Part shown: piece after piece, positions 18,132-25,760 of the stretch
Layout: each line of letters begins with the position of its first letter
Position numbering within the stretch: the first letter of the stretch is position 1
Program-made: the position numbers and the translations under genes
The notes under the pieces: generated by a model
Database searches by the model: none
The model's input: the letters and a program-made list of their open reading frames with translations, nothing else
Told to the model about the DNA's origin: nothing
Assembly: GCA_017308595.1 (NCBI GenBank)
Contig: JAFKER010000015.1
Location: 1 to 64,000, forward strand
DNA: 64,000 bases
Direction: 5' to 3'
DNA from: Afipia sp.
GTDB lineage: Bacteria > Pseudomonadota > Alphaproteobacteria > Rhizobiales > Xanthobacteraceae

Positions 18132-19028
18132 ATGACTGTATCAAACTCCGAACTCGACGCCATGGCGGAAAAGCTCTCGCTCTGCCCGGACTATCGCGTC
18201 CTTCGCCGGCTAAAACCACGCGAGATGAGCGTCCCCGATAAAAGTGAAAACACTAGGGTTGGCGTGGCGCTCGACGTTGAGACGACCGGTCTCGACACGA
18301 GTAAGGACGAGATTATTGAATTGGGGATGGTGAAATTCGCCTATCTCCCCTCCGGTGAAATCACCCATATCACCGATGTTTTCGAGGCGTTTAATGAGCC
18401 GTCTACGCCGATACCATCCGAAATTGTAGAGCTAACAGGGATTACTGACGAACTCGTCGCCGGCCATAGAATTTCAGCCGATGACGTCAACAGCTTCGTC
18501 GCAGACGCAGCGATCATCATCGCTCACAATGCAGCCTTCGATCGCCAATTTAGCGAACGCTATTGGTCGACCTTTGAGCACAAGAACTGGGCCTGCTCGG
18601 CAACCCAGGTCGAATGGCGCAAGCTGGGTTTTGAAGGATCCCGGCTAGCCTATCTCTTGGCAGGATGCGGTTACTTTCATCATTCACATCGAGCAGCCGA
18701 CGATTGCAAAGCACTGCTAGAAATTATGTCGATGAAGCCAAATGGGAGTGAGAGTACGGCACTTGCGCTGCTACTCGAATCCGCTCGCAAGCCTACGGTA
18801 CGTATATGGGCTGAGCAATCTCCTTTCGATCTCCGTGAGATACTGAAAAAGCGAAAGTATCGCTGGAATGATGGGTCCAACGGCCGCCCCAAAGCTTGGT
18901 ATGTCGATGTTCCGGAAGCAAGCCAAGCTGATGAGCTCAAGTTCTTACGCGACGAGATCTACCAGCGTAACATTGATCTGTTCTCCAATCGGATCACCGC
19001 CGCACAGCGATTTTCTAAGCGGATATGA
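18132..19028 (+). CDS. DEDDh 3'-5' exonuclease (DnaQ-like)
   Basis: 298 aa from ATG 18132; the frame extends to 18054, so an upstream start cannot be excluded. Exonuclease residues are all visible: D-x-E in LDVETTGLDTSKDEIIELG, D in AHNAAFDRQF, and H with D in HRAADDC. The C-terminal ~100 residues include an extra module (SPFDLREILKKRKYRWNDG ... PKAWYVDV) seen in some stand-alone DnaQ-like proteins. It hydrolyses DNA or RNA 3' ends. It lies head-to-head with the HNH-RecQ gene within about 100 bp, so the two probably share a control region and act together. Confidence 0.9.
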   Translation: MTVSNSELDAMAEKLSLCPDYRVLRRLKPREMSVPDKSENTRVGVALDVETTGLDTSKDEIIELGMVKFAYLPSGEITHITDVFEAFNEPSTPIPSEIVELTGITDELVAGHRISADDVNSFVADAAIIIAHNAAFDRQFSERYWSTFEHKNWACSATQVEWRKLGFEGSRLAYLLAGCGYFHHSHRAADDCKALLEIMSMKPNGSESTALALLLESARKPTVRIWAEQSPFDLREILKKRKYRWNDGSNGRPKAWYVDVPEASQADELKFLRDEIYQRNIDLFSNRITAAQRFSKRI

Positions 19029-19043
19029 TCCGATCCTATGGAA
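19028..19043. repeat. Degenerate copy C of the 17-bp repeat, at the exonuclease stop
   Basis: ATCCGATCCTATGGAA matches 14 of 16 bases of the repeat at 16236 and 19974 and begins on the last base of the exonuclease stop codon. Confidence 0.4.
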
Positions 19044-19116
19044 TGTTCCTCTCGGCCATTGCTCACCTCTGCTGCTTGAGTAACATTCTACTGGTGAATG
19101 GTAGGGGGGCGGGTTC

Positions 19117-19923
19117 ATGAGCTGGGGTTTCGAAGAAGATAAGGTGTACAATCGGCGCGCCGATATCCATGCGAAATTTGGTGGTCAGCAGCAAGGGGGA
19201 ATCATCACACCGTCACAGCACCCAGTCGTGTTCATCATTACCGGCGAAGAAGGTTTAGAACACGGCTATGCCGATCGCATGCGGGCTGACGGCGCATTTG
19301 AGTATTTCGGCGAAGGACAAGTCGGCGATATGGCGCTGCAGCGCGGAAATTTAGCGATTGCTACACATGCGGCCGAAGGAAAGGGTCTGCTGCTTTTTCG
19401 CAAAACCACTGAAGGCCTCCGATTCGTAAGCGAGATGGTCTACGAAAAACACCACATTGAGCGAGCACCCGATCGCGAGAACAATGAACGTGATGCAATC
19501 GTTTTTGAACTTCGACCACTTGGTGCGATATTCGAAGCCACGGAGGATGCACCTCTGGATGACAAAAATGACCTAGAGCAGCTTCGCGCCCTGGCGAAAG
19601 CTTCTGCCGGCATCTTTCCGCCAACTCAAGTTGCCGGCACTCGAAATGTTTACCAACGAAGCCGAGATGTTCGAAACTACGTGCTTATGCGCGCCGGCGC
19701 AAACTGTGAGGGATGCAACTCTCCAGCGCCATTTATCCGGAAGAACGGTAGCCCCTATCTTGAGCCCCATCATATTCGGCGCGTTAGTGACGGCGGGCCC
19801 GACGATCCTGCATTTGTTATTTCTCTATGCCCAAATTGCCATCGAAGAGTCCACGCAGGCAAAGACGGACCTGCTTACAATGACATCCTCTTAGCAAAGA
19901 TGCAGAGCATTGAACCGAATTAG
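19117..19923 (+). CDS. McrA-like SRA-HNH endonuclease (type IV restriction-like)
   Basis: 268 aa, preceded by a G-rich Shine-Dalgarno. The N-terminal ~150 residues match an SRA-type modified-base reader of the ScoMcrA class (IHAKFGGQQQGGIITPSQHPVVFIITG ... RADGAFEYFGEGQVGDM ... GNLAIATHAAEGKGLLLF). The C-terminal HNH nuclease has C-x2-C (CEGC), the LEPHHIRRVSDGG histidines and CPNCHRRVH. Such enzymes cut DNA carrying 5-methylcytosine or phosphorothioate. Which modification is read here cannot be told. It lies 88 bp after the exonuclease gene on the same strand. Confidence 0.88.
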   Translation: MSWGFEEDKVYNRRADIHAKFGGQQQGGIITPSQHPVVFIITGEEGLEHGYADRMRADGAFEYFGEGQVGDMALQRGNLAIATHAAEGKGLLLFRKTTEGLRFVSEMVYEKHHIERAPDRENNERDAIVFELRPLGAIFEATEDAPLDDKNDLEQLRALAKASAGIFPPTQVAGTRNVYQRSRDVRNYVLMRAGANCEGCNSPAPFIRKNGSPYLEPHHIRRVSDGGPDDPAFVISLCPNCHRRVHAGKDGPAYNDILLAKMQSIEPN

Positions 19924-19931
19924 GATTCGCC

Positions 19932-19948
19932 CATCGAATGTCATGAAA
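19932..19948. repeat. Degenerate copy D of the 17-bp repeat
   Basis: CATCGAATGTCATGAAA matches 13 of 17 bases of the repeat and, like copy A, follows CGCC. It begins 8 bp after the stop of the McrA-like gene. Confidence 0.35.
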
Positions 19949-19973
19949 TGCGGATTAGCCGGTCATGATCGCA

Positions 19974-19990
19974 CATCCGATGTTATGGAA
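19974..19990. repeat. 17-bp direct repeat, copy B (possible att core)
   Basis: CATCCGATGTTATGGAA is identical to 16236-16252. The next gene on its right is a truncated terminase-small-subunit-like gene, as expected if an element inserted into or beside that gene. Confidence 0.6.
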
Positions 19991-20043
19991 TTTCATTCGT
20001 GAGCTTATTTCGGAAGCGAACCCGCGCGGCAGTGCAGCGGCCT

Positions 20044-20262
20044 TCACTCATTTTGGAAGAATAATCGCTTCCCTGCTTTTAGGGCCTGACAACACTCGGG
20101 ATGGTCTGTCTTCCATCTGTTGATGGTGCGCTCGTCCTTCTCGAAGAAGTCGCCAATTTCTGCATTCGTGGCGCCAAGGCGGCAGAGCTTCGCGGCCTGG
20201 TCAGAATATGCAGGGAGATAATCGAACGTACGTCCGGGCTTGCGGGCGGCTTTTGCAGGCAC
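20044..20262 (-). pseudogene. Truncated terminase-small-subunit-like HTH protein, 72 aa
   Basis: From GTG 20262 the product contains the typical phage small-terminase/HTH segment YSDQAAKLCRLGATNAEIGDFFEKDERTINRWKTDHPECCQALKAGK and then ends after six unrelated residues. Full-length relatives run to about 140-190 aa and continue with a long helical part, so this is the N-terminal half only. The break falls about 50-70 bp from repeat copy B, which suggests disruption by insertion of the neighbouring cassette. A small regulator of the same fold is a weaker alternative. Confidence 0.65.
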
Positions 20263-20302
20263 AACCGATTATGCGCACAGCACCGCTGATGTTGGCAACA
20301 GG

Positions 20303-21286
20303 TCAGTAGATGGCGAGTCCATCTTCCGTTAGGTGAACGCCGTGCGTAGTTGCAATCAACACGATCAGCTCGCCTATCCCGTTGAACTCTTCGAAGCTCT
20401 TCCAATCCCCGTAATTGCTCCAGATGCTCTCAAGCACCTTGTCCAACTCAATGAGGTATTGCGCGAGCCAGTTGCCGGACTGGAAGAACTCTTTGAACTT
20501 CGGCGCTCGGTCAACTTCACCGTCTAGTCCACTTATGTGTCCGATGAGATAAGAGGTGAATGTGAAAAACCGGTCGTACTCGCCAGTGACCGCCCTGAAG
20601 CATTTCCATCCATCGCCATCATACCAGAAAGCATCCATCGCTGCATCAATGCGCTCATCGAGGCCTTCCAGTGCGGCGAAGAATGTCTCCTCGAAATGGA
20701 CGATCTGCTCAGGATAGAACGACGCGCTCAGTCTGGTCGCTGCGTACTCACCCCAGCTTCCCCAGCCCAAACTAAACTTAATGCGGGCCAATTCATTCCC
20801 AAAGTCATAAGGGCGCTGGAGAAGGCCCGGTATCGCGACATCGAATGCAGTGCGGTCGTGGACGTGACCGCACTCGTGTGCGAGTTGGTAATAGACCTGG
20901 GAGAAGTTCTCGCCCTCCCCCTCCATCAGATGCATCAGGACATTCGCGTTGAAGGCCAGGTAGGTCTTGAGCACGCCATCACGGAATACGCCGGGCGCCA
21001 TCGCGACCCCATGCGCGATCTCGGTTGAAGGCGTGAGGACATGCCGGGTTTCATACCCGCGGTCGATCTCAGTCAGGGCCTTGGCGTAGTCATATGCGAC
21101 AGTAACGCCGACCAGATTCTCCAGATTCATCCGGGTGCCGATGAATCTGATGAAGGTTGTCGTGCGATTGGCTAATGCTCTCGCTGTCTCCTCGTCAGCG
21201 AAGCCTTTCAGCTCAAATGGGATGATGGCCGGCGCCGTTGACGTGGCCAACAATTCCTCGATCGATTGTTCGGACGCGTCGCTCAC
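20303..21286 (-). CDS. Putative zinc metallopeptidase (HExxH), partner of DUF4365 protein
   Basis: 327 aa, soluble. The zinc-protease motif is HECGH in YQLAHECGHVHDRTAF (about residues 138-142), with an acidic, aromatic C-terminal half (EEFNGIGELIVLIATTHGV). No signal peptide is present, so the protein should act in the cytoplasm. The gene follows the DUF4365 gene by 39 bp on the same strand and is probably co-transcribed. I do not recognise a named family. The pairing of an intracellular peptidase with a nuclease-fold protein in a defence-rich region suggests a two-gene system; this is inference. Confidence 0.75.
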   Translation of the reverse strand: MSDASEQSIEELLATSTAPAIIPFELKGFADEETARALANRTTTFIRFIGTRMNLENLVGVTVAYDYAKALTEIDRGYETRHVLTPSTEIAHGVAMAPGVFRDGVLKTYLAFNANVLMHLMEGEGENFSQVYYQLAHECGHVHDRTAFDVAIPGLLQRPYDFGNELARIKFSLGWGSWGEYAATRLSASFYPEQIVHFEETFFAALEGLDERIDAAMDAFWYDGDGWKCFRAVTGEYDRFFTFTSYLIGHISGLDGEVDRAPKFKEFFQSGNWLAQYLIELDKVLESIWSNYGDWKSFEEFNGIGELIVLIATTHGVHLTEDGLAIY

Positions 21287-21325
21287 GGTATCCCTAACGA
21301 ATCAGCGGCTTCCCACCACACTACG

Positions 21326-22282
21326 TCAAAACGGGGCGTCCTTGGGATCGAGCGGGGGTTTCTCGCCAGCCTTTTCCTTCCGCTCCTCTTCCTCGATCCA
21401 GGCATAATACTCTTCAGCGTCCGCATCATATTCCAGCTCAGACTCAGGATATTCGGGTTCAATCACCTCCGCACCGTTCGCATAATAATCTTCGAGCGTC
21501 AGAAAAGCCTTGCCGATGTCGTTCAGCACAACATTGATTTTGTGCGCTTCGACCTCTTCGTACCCGGAGCATTCAGGCACCTCGTCGATGTACTCGTATG
21601 ACAGCCACGGCCAGACGTTGGCCATGTACTCGCCGATGCTATGGGTCGGGTACCACATGCCGATTACATGGTCGGGCTCGCCATCGTCGATGTTATCTGC
21701 GTCGAAAAAGACGCTTACATCGCGAAAGCCGAGGCTCTTGTTCACCCACTCATCAATAACGAGATATACCTCGTCTTTCGAAGCGAACTCCCTCATCAAC
21801 GGAAGATCGAAGGTTAGCCTCAGCTTGCGAAGCGCGGTGATGTCCGAGACGCCTTTCTCCAAGCCCTCTTTCGCGTCGGCGTTAAGGATTTGGTCGGGCG
21901 GTATCTCGATTGACCACCGGTCGTTTTTGCCAAACTTGATCAGGCTCTCTTCGACGCGCTGCCAAAGCGTCAGACCGGTATCAGGGTCATGCAGCACTAT
22001 GGTCACTGGAAGGGAATGGTTGCGCCAATAGCGAAGGTGGCGGCCCTCCCCGTAGAATACGTAATTGTTGCCGCGCTTCCGGAAGAACGACTTGCCGCTC
22101 TTGATCTGCAGGGCGAGCAGCCTGCCGATGGGTTCGTCCTGGTTTGTCACCTCGACATGGGCATCGATACCCCAGTCCGAAATCGGCTGCTCTCTAAACA
22201 CCCACTTCAATTCTCGAAGGACAATGCCCTCAACGGCGTTCACACCCTCTCTGTCCGTCTGCTTCATGGACGTCATCCGCAT
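21326..22282 (-). CDS. DUF4365 (PD-(D/E)xK-fold) protein
   Basis: 318 aa; ATGs at 22282, 22276 and 22267 are all possible starts. The DUF4365 domain spans about residues 12-150: NAVEGIVLRELKWVFREQPISDWGIDAHVEV, then LLALQIKSGKSFF, where E, D (GID) and QxK form a PD-(D/E)xK nuclease-like core, followed by YGEGRHLRYWRNHSLPVTIVLHD. The C-terminal half is acidic and ends in a charged tail. DUF4365 proteins occur in restriction and abortive-infection loci. Together with the HExxH gene downstream it forms a likely two-gene operon. Confidence 0.85.
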   Translation of the reverse strand: MRMTSMKQTDREGVNAVEGIVLRELKWVFREQPISDWGIDAHVEVTNQDEPIGRLLALQIKSGKSFFRKRGNNYVFYGEGRHLRYWRNHSLPVTIVLHDPDTGLTLWQRVEESLIKFGKNDRWSIEIPPDQILNADAKEGLEKGVSDITALRKLRLTFDLPLMREFASKDEVYLVIDEWVNKSLGFRDVSVFFDADNIDDGEPDHVIGMWYPTHSIGEYMANVWPWLSYEYIDEVPECSGYEEVEAHKINVVLNDIGKAFLTLEDYYANGAEVIEPEYPESELEYDADAEEYYAWIEEEERKEKAGEKPPLDPKDAPF

Positions 22283-22414
22283 GTTTTCAGTGGCTTAAGC
22301 CGTAGTGACGGCAATCTAAGCTTGGGTCATGATTCCATCACGCCCTAAGGCGGATATAAATCAACGAGAAGAAACCACCATAGCTTTTGTACTCAGCCTT
22401 GCAGTCGCATCACC

Positions 22415-22507
22415 GGGGGCCTGTTTACCGGCTTCCACCAGTCCAAGACCAACCCGGATGCGGACAACTTCCTGCAGACCAAGTCCCACGTCAGCTACGT
22501 CGATTAA
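22415..22507 (+). pseudogene. 3' remnant of a gene, with its terminator
   Basis: The plus frame ending at TAA 22505-22507 reads GGLFTGFHQSKTNPDADNF, then LQTKSHVSYVD, and is directly followed by a strong intrinsic terminator. There is no start or credible upstream part, so only the last ~30 codons of an older gene remain. The identity is unknown. It probably marks the edge of an insertion or deletion between the DUF4365 and KAP genes. Confidence 0.45.
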
Positions 22508-22518
22508 GCTGAAACTCC

Positions 22519-22547
22519 AAAGGCCCCGATAAGGGGCCTTTTGTTTT
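22519..22547 (+). terminator. Rho-independent terminator
   Basis: AAAGGCCCC-GATAA-GGGGCCTTT is a perfect 9-bp stem with a 5-nt loop followed by TGTTTT. It lies 12 bp after the stop of the gene remnant at 22415-22507. Confidence 0.9.
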
Positions 22548-22810
22548 GGCGACTTGGGGGCGACGGCAAGGACAAACGGTCAAAGCTGCTCCTGGCGCCC
22601 CCTCATCGGCTCCGTTGTTGCACACCGGTGGCCTCGTCCCATCCCGGTCGTTTTGCCCCCGACCGGATAGCCTATGTCGGATAACCCCGTGACCGTTTTC
22701 CGACTTCGGACTTTCCTGTGCGATGTGCTCGCTTGGGCAGGACGCTCCACTATACCGTTTTGGTCATGTTCGGCTAGTGTTTGCCCGCTTAAGGCTAGCG
22801 GGGGCCAATC

Positions 22811-24517
22811 TTGACCGACATCGAACGCACGGCGACCGACCGGGTAACCCGTGAGATTGTCCGCTTCCTGGAATCTTCCAAGCCTGAGGTGCTCGCTCTT
22901 AGGGGCGCATGGGGCGTCGGCAAGACCTATCTTTGGAACAAGCTTCTTGAACAGACGAAGGCCACCATCGGCCTCAAGAAGTATGCCTATGTCTCACTCT
23001 TCGGCCTGCAGAATCTCAACGAGCTAAAATATTCCATCTACGAGAACACTATCGACACGAAGGATGTTGGCATCGAGCCTTCGTTGAAGACGCTGCAGAC
23101 CAACACCGATTTCGTCGTGAAGTCGTTTGGCACGCAGCTCATATCGGTCATCTCGCGATTTAAAGGAGCTTCCGCCACGCTGGAGGCGATTTCGTTCCTC
23201 GCCGTGCGCGACCGTATCGTGTGCATTGATGATCTGGAACGCCGCGGTAGCAATCTGCGGATCATCGACGTCCTTGGCCTTGTGTCATACCTGACCGAAC
23301 GCCGCGGATGTAAGGTCGTTATGATCCTCAACGATGAGGCATTAACCGACACAGACGCCAAAGACCTTGCCCGCTACCAGGAGAAGGTCATCGACCTGTC
23401 GCTCCTCTTTGCTCCGACCGAAGAGGAGAGCGTCAGAATTGCGCTGGACAAGGATGCACCCACGACGCATCTGCTCTCTCAACGGTGCATTTCCCTAGGC
23501 GTGTCCAATATCCGCGTCATCAAAAAGATTGAGCGATTGTTCGCCGATGTGCTGCCGGTACTGAACGGCTATCACGAAAAGGTCGCCGAACAGGCAGCCT
23601 CCACCCTCACACTGTTGGGCTGGGCCTACTTCTCCAGGACTGCGGCGGATGACAACGCCCTCATCGACTTCATCTTGGCCCGCCGCGATGACCAAATGGC
23701 CGGTGTGTTTGATGATGCAGACGAGCAGCCGGAACAGCACAAGTGGGATACGCTTCTCGATAACTACGGTTATTCCTCAACTGACGCTTTCGATTTGGCT
23801 TTGTTCGACGGTGTCAAATGTGGCTTTTTCGACGAAGACCTTATCAAGCGCAATGCCGAGGAAATGAATGAGCGACTGAAGCAGATGGACTCGACAAAGT
23901 CCTTCGCTGACGCATGGGCGCTTTTCCACGAGTCATTCAAAGACAACACCCGCGATATCGTCCGCGCCCTGGTCAGCGCGATGCAGTTTCACGCGAAATT
24001 CGTGACCCCGTCTGAGTTGAACGGCGCCGTGAGTCTGCTGAAGACCCTCGGACGGGAACGGGCCGCCAAATATGTGCTGGCGCATTTTATCAAGCGAAGG
24101 CAGGACGAGGATTATAACTTTTACGACCTCGCGTCGCATCCGTTTACCGAGAACATCCAAGACCCGGACGTACTTCATGCGTTTGCAGAGAAGCTGAAAA
24201 CGTTTCGCGAGGAGCGCTCGCCGGAGGAAATCCTCCACAGCATCGGCTTCAATCACGGCTGGAGCCAGACGGACACCAAGCTGCTCGCAACCCTGTCGGT
24301 CGATGACTATTACAACATGTTCAAAAATCTAGAAGGGTTGCGACTTCGCCGTGTCATTGGCGCGGCATTGGGCTTTCACGGAATTCGACAGCAAGATCCC
24401 GCGTACGGAACGATTGCCGACAATGCCAAGGCAGCGCTCATCCTGATCGGCAAAGAAAGCCCTCTCAATGCTCGCCGCCTACTTAAATTCCATATCACGG
24501 CTGATGACCTGGCCTGA
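22811..24517 (+). CDS. KAP-family P-loop NTPase
   Basis: 568 aa from TTG 22811, with a GGGGG stretch upstream. The Walker A is GAWGVGKT (about residues 36-43) and the Walker B RIVCIDDLERR (about 138-148), followed by the sensor-like MILNDEAL; this is the KAP pattern. The C-terminal ~350 residues are helical and have no predicted membrane segments, whereas classical KAP proteins carry them inside the NTPase domain. KAP NTPases are linked to phage exclusion and membrane-associated responses. It is monocistronic on the plus strand between two minus-strand loci. A defence role is probable from family and context, not shown. Confidence 0.8.
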   Translation: MTDIERTATDRVTREIVRFLESSKPEVLALRGAWGVGKTYLWNKLLEQTKATIGLKKYAYVSLFGLQNLNELKYSIYENTIDTKDVGIEPSLKTLQTNTDFVVKSFGTQLISVISRFKGASATLEAISFLAVRDRIVCIDDLERRGSNLRIIDVLGLVSYLTERRGCKVVMILNDEALTDTDAKDLARYQEKVIDLSLLFAPTEEESVRIALDKDAPTTHLLSQRCISLGVSNIRVIKKIERLFADVLPVLNGYHEKVAEQAASTLTLLGWAYFSRTAADDNALIDFILARRDDQMAGVFDDADEQPEQHKWDTLLDNYGYSSTDAFDLALFDGVKCGFFDEDLIKRNAEEMNERLKQMDSTKSFADAWALFHESFKDNTRDIVRALVSAMQFHAKFVTPSELNGAVSLLKTLGRERAAKYVLAHFIKRRQDEDYNFYDLASHPFTENIQDPDVLHAFAEKLKTFREERSPEEILHSIGFNHGWSQTDTKLLATLSVDDYYNMFKNLEGLRLRRVIGAALGFHGIRQQDPAYGTIADNAKAALILIGKESPLNARRLLKFHITADDLA

Positions 24518-24952
24518 CCCGGCATCAGCAACCCGCCAACCGCCCCGGCGGTTCCTTCTCAACTCCAGTCGACCAATTGTTCGCATCACGTCGGCCTTGG
24601 CATAGTAACTGACCGGCTTTGCCGCCCGCACGCGCAGAAGAGGAATATATTGGATAGACCGCCAACTATCTCGCTTTGAGAACTTCCAGACGGATTGGGC
24701 GTCCTTCCATTTCCCTAGCCGGGCCTGACGCCATTGGCGACTTTCCTTGTCAGCAGCCTGACACTTTTAAATTGATTGATGTCTATCGTATCTCCCACAT
24801 AGTCATAATCTCAGGCGATATCGATGACGCCTCCGTCGTTAACTGACCTCCCGACGTTGGACATTGAGATTCCTGAGTATCCGCACGGCCCTCATCCATT
24901 CTCAAAAGGACATCGCGACGTTCTGTCCGAAGCTCTACCGCAATGCCCTTTT
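24518..24952. other. Intergenic stretch after the KAP gene
   Basis: About 435 bp between convergent genes. An AACCGC-CCCG-GCGGTT hairpin at 24538-24553 may end transcription of the KAP gene, though no T-run follows. I see no other gene or signal. Confidence 0.5.
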
Positions 24953-25633
24953 TCAATTGGCCGGCGTTCTGGACTCTATTTGCTTAACTTGTGACGCTGG
25001 AATGAAAAGTATTTTTCTTCCTTCAGCAATAATAAAGCCCATTGAAGAAGATCTTACGAGCCGAACGTCATTTAAAGACCTGTCTGTTGTCGTGACGTTG
25101 TACGTCAACCGATACACAATTTGGCCTTCAGCGACAGCACGACCAGAAAATAGAAGAGCAATAAGGGCTGTAGCAAAAGCCAGGATGTAGTCGCTTGGCA
25201 ATAAATTTCCTGACGCTCTTAAACGAACATACCCATGAAGCCCAATACAAAAAGCTGTGAAGAATGAAGCTATCGCTCCATAAATGTCAGTTCTCAGATA
25301 TTGCCAATCGAAGACCAGCCCGAGCAAGAATGAAAGAAAGACAATCGCTGCAATTACTTTAAGCGCCAACGTAAAGGGAAACGCCTTCTCGAAATCAATT
25401 GGTTTGCGTACGTAGTCAAACGTATCGAATCCGATCAAAAGAAAAAGCATCCCCACTACACCAAAAGCAAGACCGAACGAATACACAACATTGCTAAAAT
25501 CGACGACTCCGAGAAAATGAATTCCAATCTTTGAGAAGTACCCAACATTGAACACAGTAAGCGTCGCCAACGCGACACCCGAAACAAGCGGCGTCCAGGT
25601 TGAAATTCTCTTTAACATCTCATTGTCGCTCAT
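24953..25633 (-). CDS. Small polytopic membrane protein, 226 aa
   Basis: Four or five hydrophobic segments are visible: LVSGVALATLTVFNVGYF, VVYSFGLAFGVVGMLFLLIGF, FTLALKVIAAIVFLSFLLGLVF, AIASFFTAFCIGLHGYV, and YILAFATALIALLFSG. A ~60-residue soluble C-terminus follows (RSSSMGFIIAEGRKILFIPASQVKQIES). I do not recognise the family. It lies 127 bp downstream of the nuclease-STAND gene on the same strand and could be read from the same transcript, possibly as a membrane effector. The A+T-richer composition than its neighbours suggests separate acquisition. Confidence 0.7.
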   Translation of the reverse strand: MSDNEMLKRISTWTPLVSGVALATLTVFNVGYFSKIGIHFLGVVDFSNVVYSFGLAFGVVGMLFLLIGFDTFDYVRKPIDFEKAFPFTLALKVIAAIVFLSFLLGLVFDWQYLRTDIYGAIASFFTAFCIGLHGYVRLRASGNLLPSDYILAFATALIALLFSGRAVAEGQIVYRLTYNVTTTDRSLNDVRLVRSSSMGFIIAEGRKILFIPASQVKQIESRTPAN

Positions 25634-25760
25634 AAACGCATCACTTCGATTGACGACCTCTATAATTTATTTGCAAAATTCGAGCACAAGTTTCTTTCCT
25701 ATGGGACCTGTCCTTTCAGAAAAGACCTCAATCGGGCCTCTTGATCGGTGCAAGTCTTAG

